Positions 1 through 8,525 of a stretch of DNA of 45,281 nt are shown here, in pieces; within the stretch, counting starts at the first letter, position 1, and each line of letters starts with the position of its first letter. A program made the position numbers and the translations under genes. Below the pieces are notes generated by a model. The model saw nothing but the letters and a program-made list of their open reading frames with translations, ran no database searches and was not told the origin of the DNA. The stretch lies in contig JAUYEO010000169.1 in NCBI GenBank assembly GCA_030689795.1, positions 1 through 45,281 on the forward strand. Direction: 5' to 3'. This DNA is from Desulfobacterales bacterium (GTDB lineage Bacteria; Desulfobacterota; Desulfobacteria; Desulfobacterales; RPRI01).

Positions 1-110
1 TACTATTATTACTGGTAAATAATTTTATTGAAATGTTCTCAGTATTAAGGCACACTGTAAAAAAATAATTTTTTCCGTCATGTTTTATCAAAAAACGTCA
101 TCCTAATTGC
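1..110. other. AT-rich non-coding edge of window
   Basis: This stretch is AT-rich and carries no open frame with a start or ribosome binding site. It lies beyond the attC-like site that follows the methyltransferase gene. I see no recognisable feature in it. Confidence 0.4.
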
Positions 111-198
111 GCCTAACTTTGTATCTTACTGCGGGGTTCGATGAGCTAAGGGGCGCGGCGGCTTTTTAGCCGCGACCCTCTTGAGCGACGGGTTAGAT
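111..198 (-). other. attC-like (integron cassette) recombination site candidate
   Basis: Read on the minus strand, the segment opens with ATCTAAC (198-192), which fits the attC R'' consensus RYYYAAC, and ends with GTTAGGC (117-111), which fits the R' consensus GTTRRRY. Between them lies an imperfect hairpin: arm GCTCAAGAGGG plus TCGCGGC, loop TAAAAA, and a return arm that pairs if single bases are left unpaired on one side. Extrahelical bases and an 88-nt total length are typical of attC sites. Against it, the spacers are unequal (about 5 nt on one side, over 20 nt on the other). It overlaps the last codons of the methyltransferase gene. It could instead be a simple transcription terminator hairpin, but no T-run follows. 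Confidence 0.42.
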
Positions 199-1717
199 AC
201 TGCGCTTGTTTTTCAAAGACAAGCAGACCTTGTTGGCTCTCAAACATTGCGGCATCTCTGAAGTATGTGCGTGCTTCTCTTTCCAAGCCCAGCCTTTCCG
301 CCACCCGTTTCAAATCAATACGGCTAAGCACATCGATAGTAACAGGTCTTTTTGCATCAAAGAACACGAGGGAATGAAGGAACCGCTTGGTGATGTCGGA
401 ATTGAGCAGAAGGCACATGAGAGTTGCTTCCTCCTCGGAACTGCACGGGATGGAGTAACAGGTATCGTCTAAAACCACCGGCTTGTTCTTGTGCTTTCCG
501 ACGACTACGAATCGGCAATTCTTATAGAGGCCGGAGATCGCCACCTTCCATGGAGAAAAAGTATAGTCTCCGACGCCGAATACAGAGAACTGCGGTCGCT
601 TCTGATAGATTATGCTCTGACGCCGATCCAGAGCCTCCGCGTGACTCAGCAGGTAAGCCCACGTCTTCGGAGCGGTTCTCGCAATAGACGCCGTGTCATC
701 ACCGGGCTTGCGTTGAGTAACAAGAACAGAGCGTTTCGGTATAAGCCTGTCATTGGCGAGGTCGGAAGACTTCAACAACGGATAGAGGTAGGTCGGTTCA
801 ATCCTGACCTGTTCACCAGAACCGTTGACCAGTGTGTCGCCGGACTTACTGAATTCCATGACGGAAGCCGCATCGTGTTTCACGCCAGAGCGCCATGTAT
901 AATAGGCAATACCGTCGAGATCGCGCAGCCGTTGATATTCGTCAACATCCGCGACTAGGTTTTTACCGACCAAGCCGAATGTCGTCAATTTATTATCGAA
1001 AGAAAGGTCTGCATATACTCCTGCCTTGGACAACAGGTCCGGCACACCCATGTGAACAACAAGCAAACAGGCATCAACCGAAACGCCGAAGTGCAATGCA
1101 GCGTCTATCAAATGAAGGCTTGCCCTGCCGATATTAAACTGATGGAGCCAGCCGTGGCGGAGCACTTTCCGAGCGGTTGAAGTCTTACAAAGCATGGCCA
1201 GACTGCCGTGCCGTCCATTAAGAGCTTCGAGGAGTTTGATCAACATCCATTCTGAAATGTCGAAGTTGGCCTTGCCGGTCTTCGCGGCAAAACCGACGTG
1301 ATTTTGGAAGTTTGTTTTCTCAGGAAGATTGTCACTTCTCAAGACCCCAAGCGCGGCATTGGTAACCCATGGAGGATTTCCAAGAACAAGTATTTCACCG
1401 CGAAACGTCGCAAAGAACTCTTTCCAATTGTAGGTGAAGAAATCCTGTCGAGCCACATGCCAATGAACGCCACTTGCATCATGGACTTTATTTCGCAAAT
1501 CCAAAACATAAGCATCATTAATGTCGAAAGCGAATATTTGGCGCACTTTGGAAAAAACATCATGTGCCGCAAGAACAAAACTGCCGTGGCCACACGTCGG
1601 TTCTACAATAACGGATGGTGAAATACCCGCGTAGCGGAGGAAGGTCGTAACAGCGACAGCCAAATCGCGGGGCGTCTGAAAATCTCCGAATTCTATTTTA
1701 GTCTTTTTGATTGTCAT
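146..1717 (-). CDS. N6-adenine DNA methyltransferase of a type II restriction-modification pair
   Basis: The 523-residue protein has the fold signature of an N6-adenine methyltransferase. A GDFQTP segment near residues 11-16 and motif I (EPTCGHGSF, about 39-47) form the S-adenosylmethionine site. NPPW at 114-117 is catalytic motif IV. The large C-terminal part is presumably the target recognition region, as in the Eco57I/TaqI-like families. Its ATG overlaps the stop of the upstream endonuclease gene as ATGA, so the two are translationally coupled, endonuclease first. The role would be to protect host DNA at the site cut by the partner. The recognition sequence cannot be read from the protein. 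The gene ends inside an attC-like hairpin. Family assignment is secure; substrate is unknown. Confidence 0.88.
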   Translation of the reverse strand: MTIKKTKIEFGDFQTPRDLAVAVTTFLRYAGISPSVIVEPTCGHGSFVLAAHDVFSKVRQIFAFDINDAYVLDLRNKVHDASGVHWHVARQDFFTYNWKEFFATFRGEILVLGNPPWVTNAALGVLRSDNLPEKTNFQNHVGFAAKTGKANFDISEWMLIKLLEALNGRHGSLAMLCKTSTARKVLRHGWLHQFNIGRASLHLIDAALHFGVSVDACLLVVHMGVPDLLSKAGVYADLSFDNKLTTFGLVGKNLVADVDEYQRLRDLDGIAYYTWRSGVKHDAASVMEFSKSGDTLVNGSGEQVRIEPTYLYPLLKSSDLANDRLIPKRSVLVTQRKPGDDTASIARTAPKTWAYLLSHAEALDRRQSIIYQKRPQFSVFGVGDYTFSPWKVAISGLYKNCRFVVVGKHKNKPVVLDDTCYSIPCSSEEEATLMCLLLNSDITKRFLHSLVFFDAKRPVTIDVLSRIDLKRVAERLGLEREARTYFRDAAMFESQQGLLVFEKQAQYLTRRSRGSRLKSRRAP

Positions 1718-2364
1718 GCGATGCGCTGTACGCCGGTGACTTTGCCGGCCTGCTCAATGACCCGGGCGTACTGAAGCCTCCATTGAAGAGCGTTTGAGAT
1801 GGTCAGATAGCCGACTTTGGGTATGGTTTTGAGGATTTCTTTCGCCAATTCCGTGGCCTGAATCTCGTCCACCGGCAAAAAACGCTCCGTCATAAAAGCA
1901 ACAAGATCATCAGCGTTGCCGTTATTGTCCAATATTTTAAGGAGTCCTGTCGTAGTCTGAAAGTCCCCGGTCTGGCCACTTTCGATAAAAATAACGTGTT
2001 TGATATCCAAAGTGGCAGTGCGTGTTTTCCGCTCGTCCTTCTTGTCGTAGACGAAAACCAATAGAGAGTAACCGAGTCCATATATTTTCTGTCGGGCGGA
2101 CTTAAAAGGGCAGGAGGATTGTGGTTGCCGGATACTGGTCACCTTTATGTCTATATCTAGTTTGGGGAAGTCTATCCCTTTCGCTGAGGAACCTCGTGCG
2201 TACTCGTATTTTTTCTGTAGCGCTTCCTGGAACTTATGTTCCAGATAGGTCCCGACGGCTTTGCCGTCCGTCACACCGAAAAGTGATTTCTCTTTGTGCC
2301 CTGATTCCCGATCAGCAAAGGCTTTTGCTTCTGTTTTCAGAAGTTGGACGGTAAGTTTTTGCAT
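1714..2364 (-). CDS. probable type II restriction endonuclease (PD-(D/E)XK-like)
   Basis: The product has 216 residues and no family I can name. The segment D70-I-D72-I-K74, preceded by a hydrophobic strand and by E42 in a predicted helix, fits the D...(D/E)-x-K core of a PD-(D/E)XK nuclease. The neighbouring GTYLEHKF stretch resembles N-terminal helices of type II restriction enzymes. Function rests mainly on context: it overlaps an adenine methyltransferase gene by ATGA, the usual layout of a restriction-modification pair. The ATG is preceded by a weak GGGAGAATGAT Shine-Dalgarno. The gene runs divergently from a truncated integron-type integrase, which suggests acquisition by transfer. I am fairly sure of the role and unsure of the subfamily and target. 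Confidence 0.7.
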   Translation of the reverse strand: MQKLTVQLLKTEAKAFADRESGHKEKSLFGVTDGKAVGTYLEHKFQEALQKKYEYARGSSAKGIDFPKLDIDIKVTSIRQPQSSCPFKSARQKIYGLGYSLLVFVYDKKDERKTRTATLDIKHVIFIESGQTGDFQTTTGLLKILDNNGNADDLVAFMTERFLPVDEIQATELAKEILKTIPKVGYLTISNALQWRLQYARVIEQAGKVTGVQRIA

Positions 2365-2514
2365 ATCATTCTCCCGATATTGGTAATAGGCGGAAAGCTT
2401 TCCATCTATGGCCTATATACGATGGAAAATATTCCCATATATTGTTGTATTATCAATAAAACACGAAAAATACACCATTAAATTTTCCACGTTTTAACGA
2501 TATTGATTGTTACC
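2365..2514. other. divergent intergenic region, possible attI/promoter area
   Basis: This AT-rich gap lies between the divergent endonuclease gene and the integrase remnant, the place where attI and the cassette promoter sit in an integron. The minus strand carries GTTAAAA at 2499-2493, close to but not matching the GTTRRRY core. There is a palindromic stretch around 2390-2425 (TTTCCATC and GATGGAAA arms). No firm promoter can be assigned. Confidence 0.3.
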
Positions 2515-2748
2515 ATGGAAATCAAGAATAAATTTACACCAGATCCCAAAAGAAAACTTATGGATCAGGTGCGACAGGTTCTGAGATATCATCATTATTC
2601 GATGAGCACTGAAAAGACCTACTGTGACTGGATAAGCAAAGTCAAAAGGAAAATAGACCTGAGTTCAGCCCGAACCACCTCATCTATCTTTACAAAAACA
2701 AATAGTTGTGCAATAATAAATCATCAATCACCCTTTATGAACTCGTAA
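2515..2748 (+). pseudogene. truncated integron-type tyrosine recombinase (IntI-like) N-terminus
   Basis: Residues around 10-40 (KLMDQVRQVLRYHHYS, then STEKTYCDWI) match the N-terminal SAM-like DNA-binding region of integron integrases and XerC/D-type recombinases. After the WI motif the sequence loses all family resemblance and stops at about 77 residues, whereas IntI proteins are about 320. No catalytic R, H or Y box is present downstream before recN. I read it as a decayed gene fragment. It points away from the restriction-modification genes, the divergent layout expected for intI and its cassettes. The ATG at 2515 is the best start; a GTG 12 nt upstream is also in frame. Confidence 0.7.
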
Positions 2749-2801
2749 CAAGGCATCACCCTTAATCAAAACATATTCTTTATCAGCCAGGCTTGTTTAT
2801 T

Positions 2802-4502
2802 ATGCTTCGAGAGCTTTCCATAAGAAACTTTGCAATAATAGACGATCTGAATATCCGCTTTTCAGACGGCCTGACCGTTTTAAGCGGGGAGACGGGCGCG
2901 GGCAAATCCATCATAATCAATGCCGTAAATCTTCTGCTTGGAAGCAGGGCAACCGCCGCAATGGTCAGAACCGGCGCTGAAACGGCGGAGCTTGAAGCCC
3001 TGTTCGAAATTGCACCGGAAAGCAAAGCTGCCCGACTTATGCTGAATCAGGGATATGATCCTTCCGAAGGGCTGCTTATCAGAAGAATTATATCAAAAAA
3101 TGAGCGTCACAGGATATATATAAACGGAAGGCTTTCAACGATTCAGATTTTAGACTCGGTAACCGAGAATCTTGCCAGCATTTCAGGGCAGCACGCGCAC
3201 CAGGGCTTGCTGAAAGAGGAACAGCATCTTTTAATCCTCGACCAGTTTGCCGGCCTTATGCCGATGCGAAACGAACTGGCCGGACTTTACAATGAAATAG
3301 TTCCTCTTGTTAAAAAGCTGAAAGAGCTTAATTCGGTAAAAGATCGCCGCACCGAGCAGATCGAATATCTTTCGTATCAGAAAAAGGAGATAATTGATGC
3401 GGCAATTAAACCGGGGGAGGATGTGTCTCTTGAGCAGGACAGAACAAGGCTGAAAAACAGAGAAACCCTTTTTGAGGCTGTGAACGGCAGCATCGAGGAG
3501 CTTTACAGCGCCCAGGGATCGGTAACCGAGCGGCTCGGAATTGTCAGAAAGAATCTTAATAAGGCGAGCCGGCTTGATCCGGAGCTTTCTTCAAAGGAAG
3601 TGTCTGTTGCTGAAGCCGTCTATAGTATCGAAGAGACCGCAAACTCTCTCAGGGCCTATCTTGCAAAAATCGAAACGGATGAAAAGGTACTTGAGGCGGT
3701 TGAGGCGCGCATTGATGTTTTAAACAAATTGAAGCGCAAATACGGTGGATCTCTCCAGGCGGTTTTTGAACAGCTTGATGCCATCCGGATGGAACTTTCC
3801 GGAATCGAAAATCTCTCCGAAACGATTGATGAAACGCAGAAAAAACTTGTCGGGCTGCATAAGGAGCTTGCTGCCTGCGCAAGAGAGCTTTCTGGAAAAA
3901 GGAGAGAAAGCGCAAAGGATTTTGCTTTAAAAGTGGAAAAAGAGCTTTCAACACTTAAAATGCCCCGCACAAAATTTGAAGTATCCCTGCAAACCCAGCC
4001 GACTTCAGACAGTGCCGATTTGTTTTTTACAACCGCCGGCAGCATCATAAATGAAACCGGGATCGACAGAGCTCTGTTTCTGATCGCTCCGAATGTGGGA
4101 GAGGCTTTAAAGCCTCTCTCCGGCATAGCCTCCGGAGGAGAGCTTTCAAGAGTTATACTCGCATTAAAGGCTCTGCTTGCAGGGACCGAATCGGTTGAGA
4201 CGATTGTTTTTGATGAGGTTGACGCAGGCATCGGGGGTGGTGTCGCCGAGGTTGTCGGAAGAAAAATGGCATCCCTTGCCCGGCATCACCAGATAATATG
4301 CATTACCCATCTTCCGCAGATTGCAAAATTCGGCGATCATCATTTAAGAATTTCGAAACATGTATCAGGAGGAAGAACAAGAACAACAATTACGCCGCTG
4401 GCTGAAAATGAACGAGTAGAAGAAATTGCAAGAATGCTCGGGGGTGAGGAAATCACACGGGCAACGATTGCGCACGCACGCGAGATGCTTGAAAGCAGAT
4501 GA
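2802..4502 (+). CDS. recN: DNA repair protein RecN
   Basis: RecN is an SMC-like ATPase that helps repair DNA double-strand breaks. The 566-residue product has Walker A GETGAGKS at residues 29-36, a long central region rich in Lys and Glu compatible with the coiled coil, the ABC signature SGGELSR near residue 443, and Walker B with FDEVDAGIGG near residue 471, followed by an ICITHLPQIA box. Length and motif order are normal for the family. The start is taken at ATG 2802 because MLRELSIRNFAI is the usual N-terminus; an in-frame start lies 9 nt upstream. The stop overlaps the start of the next gene (ATGA), so a histidine kinase is co-transcribed and translationally coupled. Confidence 0.96.
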   Translation: MLRELSIRNFAIIDDLNIRFSDGLTVLSGETGAGKSIIINAVNLLLGSRATAAMVRTGAETAELEALFEIAPESKAARLMLNQGYDPSEGLLIRRIISKNERHRIYINGRLSTIQILDSVTENLASISGQHAHQGLLKEEQHLLILDQFAGLMPMRNELAGLYNEIVPLVKKLKELNSVKDRRTEQIEYLSYQKKEIIDAAIKPGEDVSLEQDRTRLKNRETLFEAVNGSIEELYSAQGSVTERLGIVRKNLNKASRLDPELSSKEVSVAEAVYSIEETANSLRAYLAKIETDEKVLEAVEARIDVLNKLKRKYGGSLQAVFEQLDAIRMELSGIENLSETIDETQKKLVGLHKELAACARELSGKRRESAKDFALKVEKELSTLKMPRTKFEVSLQTQPTSDSADLFFTTAGSIINETGIDRALFLIAPNVGEALKPLSGIASGGELSRVILALKALLAGTESVETIVFDEVDAGIGGGVAEVVGRKMASLARHHQIICITHLPQIAKFGDHHLRISKHVSGGRTRTTITPLAENERVEEIARMLGGEEITRATIAHAREMLESR

Positions 4503-6700
4503 TAAATCCCTACAGCATTCCACCCTTACTGACTTTGTGCTGTTTTCTCGGACTGGCCGTATTGACTCTTATGCGGGGCAGAAAAACCGAGGTCAATATC
4601 CTTTTTTTCATTCTCTGCCTTCTCGGGTCCTTTCTGTATATCGATATATTCCTTGTTTTAAATGTGGAATCTGACGCGACCGCTCTTTTTATAAGTCGCG
4701 CCGATCATTTTATTATAATTTACCTCTTTCCTGTTTATGTTCACTTCTTTCACGCGTATCTCAACATTAACAACCGTAAATGGCTTACAGGATTTGCGTA
4801 TGCCTGCGCTTTTGCCCTGATGTGGCTGACTCCCACACCATTATATATTGAATCGATGCACAGGCATTATTTCGGCTACTTTGCAAGGGCAGGAAAGCTT
4901 TACCCTTTATTCGGCCTGGGGAGTCTTTTCATAACGATATATGTTCTTACACTGCTCTATAATGCAATACTCAGGGAAAAAAGCAGCATAAGAAAAAACA
5001 ATCTGAAATATATTTTTACCGGATTCGGGCTCATGGGCCTTATGAACGGGCTGAATGTTTTGCCCATGCACGGTTATCCCGTATATCCGCCGGGCAGTTT
5101 AAGCTTTATCCCCCTTATTGTTTTTGCTGTAGGGCTTTTTAAGTATGATCTTCTCGATATGGGGATTCTGATAAAAAAAAGCCTTGTCTATTCGCTCCTT
5201 ATGGCATTTCTTACCGGATTTTATGCCCTTGTCGTCATGCTGGCACACAAGGTTTTCAAGGATTATTATTTCCCGGGTTCGATATATTTTCCTGTAATTT
5301 TTTTTCTGATTATTACTTTCATTTTCGGGCCGCTCAAGACGCAGATACAGAAGATAGTGGACCGGCTTTTTTTCAAAGGTAAGTATGACTATCAGAAGAC
5401 AATAAAACATGTAAGCCGGATGATAGTCTCCGTCCTCGATTTTAAGGAGATCGGGAGATTACTCACGGAAACAGTCACAAACGCCATACAGGCCGATAAT
5501 TGCGCTCTTTATCTGCGAAACCATTATTTGCATAACGAGGCCGGTTCGGGCTTTGCTATCTGCTCTGCAAAAGGAAGCCATATATATACCGGGAATGAAT
5601 CACTTATTTCAGGGGAATCACCTTTTATAATTCTGATGGAAAAGTGTCGCAGGCCGCTTATCAGAAAGAACCTGATGGAGCGTTCGGATGATCCTGAGAT
5701 ACAAAAAGTTCTTTCGGTAATGGATTCATTTCATGCAGAAATGGCTTTACCGATGATTTTCGAGGAATCGCTGAACGGATTTATTATTCTCGGGGAAAAA
5801 CTTTCCGGTGATCTTTATACACCCGAAGATCTCGATCTTCTTGAAACTCTTTCCATGCAGAGCGCTCTTGCCGTTCAGAATACCCGCTCATACAAGATTA
5901 TAGATGAACTGAATAGGGGTCTCGAAGAAAAGGTTGAACAAAGAACCCGTGATTTGGAAAATGCGCTTAACGAGAAAGAAAAAGCGCAGGAGCAGCTTAT
6001 CAGATCCGAAAGCCTTGCGGCCATCGGCCAGCTTGTGGCAGGGGTTGCGCATGAACTCAATAATCCTCTTTCAAGCAGCACAAGTCTCGTGCAATCGGCC
6101 ATAGAAGACCTTGAGAAATTGAATAAGGAAAAACAGCCTGCCCAGGAATTGATTTCGGATCTTAAATTTGCGGAAAAAGAGCTTGGGAGGGCAAAAGGAG
6201 TTGTCGCAAGCCTCCTCGGTCTTTCAAGACAAAGCCACACCTATTTTGAGACAGTCTGCATGAACCTTGTAATAAAGGATGCGTTAAGAATCCTGTCCAA
6301 CAAGTTAAAAAAGAGCTATGTCGTCATTACGGAAAATTACGAAAATAACCTGCCTGATATCAGAGGCAATTTTGCCAATCTGGGGCAGGTGGCTCTCAAT
6401 ATAATATTAAACGCTTTTCAGGCTGTTGATTTAAAAAGCGGAAAAATCATTCTTTCAACTTATTATGATGATATGAAAAAACAGGTTGTATTTGAATGCG
6501 CAGATAACGGACCGGGCATCCCGGAATCAATCCGTCGGGATATTTTCAAGCCTTTTTACACAACAAAAGATGTCGGAAAGGGAACCGGCCTCGGGCTTTA
6601 CATGTGCCACGAGATTATTGCCAAACATAAAGGGAGTATAACCCTTCAAAGCTCTGAGTCAGGCGGCGCAAAATTTGTTGTCAGGCTGCCTGTTAATTAA
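4499..6700 (+). CDS. membrane sensor histidine kinase with GAF domain
   Basis: This 733-residue kinase starts with multiple hydrophobic segments over about residues 1-290, likely an integral-membrane sensing module. Next come a GAF-like domain (about 310-465), a charged coiled-coil linker (about 465-505) and a HisKA domain with the phospho-acceptor in VAGVAHELNNPL (His518). The C-terminus is an HATPase domain with NIILNAFQA (N box), DNGPGIP (G1), and GTGLGLYMC (G2). The architecture resembles PrsK-like kinases. No response regulator is adjacent, so the partner is elsewhere. The ATG overlaps the recN stop. A terminator-like repeat follows the stop directly. The signal sensed cannot be inferred. 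Confidence 0.9.
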   Translation: MINPYSIPPLLTLCCFLGLAVLTLMRGRKTEVNILFFILCLLGSFLYIDIFLVLNVESDATALFISRADHFIIIYLFPVYVHFFHAYLNINNRKWLTGFAYACAFALMWLTPTPLYIESMHRHYFGYFARAGKLYPLFGLGSLFITIYVLTLLYNAILREKSSIRKNNLKYIFTGFGLMGLMNGLNVLPMHGYPVYPPGSLSFIPLIVFAVGLFKYDLLDMGILIKKSLVYSLLMAFLTGFYALVVMLAHKVFKDYYFPGSIYFPVIFFLIITFIFGPLKTQIQKIVDRLFFKGKYDYQKTIKHVSRMIVSVLDFKEIGRLLTETVTNAIQADNCALYLRNHYLHNEAGSGFAICSAKGSHIYTGNESLISGESPFIILMEKCRRPLIRKNLMERSDDPEIQKVLSVMDSFHAEMALPMIFEESLNGFIILGEKLSGDLYTPEDLDLLETLSMQSALAVQNTRSYKIIDELNRGLEEKVEQRTRDLENALNEKEKAQEQLIRSESLAAIGQLVAGVAHELNNPLSSSTSLVQSAIEDLEKLNKEKQPAQELISDLKFAEKELGRAKGVVASLLGLSRQSHTYFETVCMNLVIKDALRILSNKLKKSYVVITENYENNLPDIRGNFANLGQVALNIILNAFQAVDLKSGKIILSTYYDDMKKQVVFECADNGPGIPESIRRDIFKPFYTTKDVGKGTGLGLYMCHEIIAKHKGSITLQSSESGGAKFVVRLPVN

Positions 6701-6741
6701 TTTCCATCCGGAAATGGCCTTTTTGTGCGATCTCGGTGTCA
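6701..6741 (+). repeat. stop-proximal 41-bp repeat, copy 1 (terminator-like)
   Basis: Directly after the kinase stop codon lies a short hairpin (ATTTCC, loop, GGAAAT) followed by GGCCTTTTTGTG and then GCGATCTCGGTGTCA. The same 41-bp block, with two mismatches, follows the qmoC stop codon at 25150-25110 on the other strand, in the same orientation relative to its gene. The hairpin plus T-run fits a rho-independent terminator, but the conservation extends well past the T-run, so it is a mobile or amplified element as well. Confidence 0.7.
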
Positions 6742-7134
6742 TTTTGAAGCCGGAGCACCCGGCATCCGGCGATAAATGAAAGGAGTCGAATTCGGCCCCT
6801 TTGATAAATCTGGAATTATGCAATTTTTACCACAGGCCGAAAGAACTCCAAGTGATGGGGCGATTTTATGTCAATAAATCAATATCCGTTAAAAGCTGTT
6901 AAATCACAAAACAAGGTTTGACCCTATGCGCCCTCTCAAGATATCAACTGTAAGAGTCAAAAGCCAGACCCGACCCCTTTTACACGTCTTCCCCGGCACT
7001 AAAACCTGCATCAAGGCTTGGTTTAATGTTAAGACACTTCCTATGCCCTCACCGGAAAAGAATAAATGTTTTGTTGTTAAAAACAATATTTTACCAGAAT
7101 CATTATAAATTGGCTCTCAGAAATGCACTGACAC
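6742..7134. other. non-coding region
   Basis: About 390 bp without a convincing gene. Small open frames here lack ribosome binding sites and family resemblance. No promoter or RNA gene is evident. Confidence 0.4.
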
Positions 7135-7271
7135 CAGAGCCAATTGCAAAAGTCCTAAAAAGAGAAGAATTTGTCATTCCCACGAAAGTGGGAATCCAGT
7201 CTTATCAATATGTTGCAAAAATTTCTGGATTCCCGTTTGCACGGGAATAACGACTTTTGCAATTGGCTCTG
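7135..7271. mobile_element. MITE-like palindromic element, 137 bp, 20-bp terminal inverted repeats
   Basis: The ends are perfect inverted repeats: CAGAGCCAATTGCAAAAGTC at 7135-7154 and its complement at 7252-7271. Nested inside is a second inverted repeat of the common GTCATTCCC...GGGAATCCAG type (about 7173-7200) facing CTGGATTCCC...GGGAATAA (about 7225-7250). It has no coding capacity. This is the structure of a miniature inverted-repeat element. No target-site duplication is obvious. Confidence 0.7.
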
Positions 7272-7644
7272 ACGTTTATATATTACAACACCGGTTCTCG
7301 ACTTAATTTATCGGTTCCGACTTAGGTTCCGACTTAAAAAGCGCGATTTAGATCAAAACCAGGATAAAAGGGATCGTCGTAATAAAAGATAATTGAACAA
7401 ACTTAGAAAGATAAACACGGGAAGGCTTTAAAAATCACATTCCGCATTTTTCTGAGATAGCGTGCAAATTTCCCGTAAAAAACCCCTGAAACACCGCAAT
7501 TTGACCTCAAATTTCTGAGATACAAAACCGCTCGAATCCACAAACCCACCCATTCCTAACTCCCTGCAAGTCCTGTCAAATCCCATCATGTCCCACAATA
7601 AAACATCCCCAAATCATATTTCTTAAATAGCGTGCTCCCCTATA
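7272..7644. other. non-coding region with short direct repeats
   Basis: No gene is visible. A short tandem (GGTTCCGACTTA twice) lies around 7311-7336. A TCTGAGATA word recurs at about 7451 and 7527. I see no RNA gene or promoter. Confidence 0.35.
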
Positions 7645-7708
7645 GTCGCCGATTAGGTTATTTTGTCGCCGATTAGCTTTTGATTTGTCGCCGAATAGGC
7701 TATTGCTG
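7645..7708. repeat. three tandem GTCGCCGAWTAGS units
   Basis: Units beginning GTCGCCGATTAGG, GTCGCCGATTAGC and GTCGCCGAATAGG start at 7645, 7665 and 7687, so the period is 20-22 bp, about two helical turns. They lie downstream of the tRNA-Val gene in a gene-free region. Spacing by two turns is what a protein-binding site array would show, but no regulated gene is adjacent. Confidence 0.55.
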
Positions 7709-7801
7709 ATAAATTTGCTCCTTTTTTCAGGCAACCGGTTACAATTTGGTCACAAACGAAAAAAAGGGGCTAACCGTAATTGGCTAACCCCTTGATATTT
7801 C

Positions 7802-7876
7802 TGGTAGGCGCGATTGGATTTGAACCAACGACTTCTACCGTGTCAGGGTAGCGCTCTCCCCCTGAGCTACGCGCCT
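7802..7876 (-). tRNA. tRNA-Val (GAC)
   Basis: On the minus strand a full cloverleaf can be folded: a 7-bp acceptor stem (AGGCGCG with CGCGCCT), D arm AGCTCAGGGGGAGAGC, anticodon arm CTACC-CTGACAC-GGTAG giving anticodon GAC (Val), T arm with GGTTCAAATCC, and an encoded 3' ACCA. Length is 75 nt. It follows pgsA on the same strand after about 55 bp. Confidence 0.95.
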
Positions 7877-7931
7877 TTACTTTGAAAAAAATTAACACCT
7901 CTGAATTTTCATGTCAAGGGAAATGAACTCT

Positions 7932-8492
7932 TTATTTCTGTTTCTGGTTGTTTAATGAAGCCGCCTGAAGAATATTCATGCCCTTGTAAATATAGTGAAA
8001 TCCGGAAAGTATCGACAGTCCTGCCGTAAGCCAGTAAAAGCTGTTCTTAATTAATTCAGTCTCCGAAATCTCCGGGTTTAATAGAATGAATATAACGGTT
8101 GAAATCTGGGCGACAGTCGTGCATTTGCTGACAAAGCTCGGTTTGATATCAACAGATATATCTGTTATAGAAAAAACGGCTATCCCGAGAAGGATAAGCA
8201 CATCACGGCTTATCACGATAACCGTCAGCCATCCGGGAATGATCTTGAGAATTGCAAGACTTACAAATGCGGAAATTATAAGGAGTTTGTCGGCAATCGG
8301 GTCAAGATAAGCTCCGAGTACCGTTCGCTGATTGAAATATCTTGCAAGGAGTCCGTCAAGGCCGTCGCTTAAACCTGCAACCGTAAAAACAATGAGAGCG
8401 GAAAAGAACAGATCCTTGATCAGGGCAATAACAAAAAGAGGAACCAGCAGGATTCTGATAATCGTTAATATGTTTGGAATGTTTATCTTCAT
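7932..8492 (-). CDS. pgsA: CDP-diacylglycerol--glycerol-3-phosphate 3-phosphatidyltransferase
   Basis: PgsA makes phosphatidylglycerophosphate from CDP-diacylglycerol and glycerol-3-phosphate at the inner membrane, the committed step to phosphatidylglycerol. The CDP-alcohol phosphotransferase signature DG-x2-AR-x8-G-x3-D-x3-D is present as DGLLAR...GAYLDPIADK near residues 40-63. Four or five hydrophobic segments cover most of the protein. The N-terminus MKINIPNILTIIRI is typical, so I take ATG 8492; an ATG 6 nt upstream is possible. Length (186 residues) is normal. It is the last protein gene of a minus-strand run rimO, polyprenyl synthase, pgsA. Confidence 0.9.
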   Translation of the reverse strand: MKINIPNILTIIRILLVPLFVIALIKDLFFSALIVFTVAGLSDGLDGLLARYFNQRTVLGAYLDPIADKLLIISAFVSLAILKIIPGWLTVIVISRDVLILLGIAVFSITDISVDIKPSFVSKCTTVAQISTVIFILLNPEISETELIKNSFYWLTAGLSILSGFHYIYKGMNILQAASLNNQKQK

Positions 8493-8525
8493 TTGCATAT
8501 GCCGGGGCAAGTCTTAAAGCAGGTT

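Noticed and set aside
206..1621. Plus-strand open frames across the methyltransferase gene
   Set aside because: They are antisense shadows of the minus-strand gene, without ribosome binding sites or family resemblance.
2365..2514. A complete attI site
   Set aside because: Only a GTTAAAA word that misses the GTTRRRY consensus at its last base; not enough to call the site.
6926..7250. Small plus-strand open frames before the MITE-like element
   Set aside because: No ribosome binding site, no recognisable protein, and one runs through the palindrome.
7645..7708. CRISPR-like short array
   Set aside because: Only three units with 7-9 bp between 13-bp repeats; spacers are far too short and no cas gene is present.
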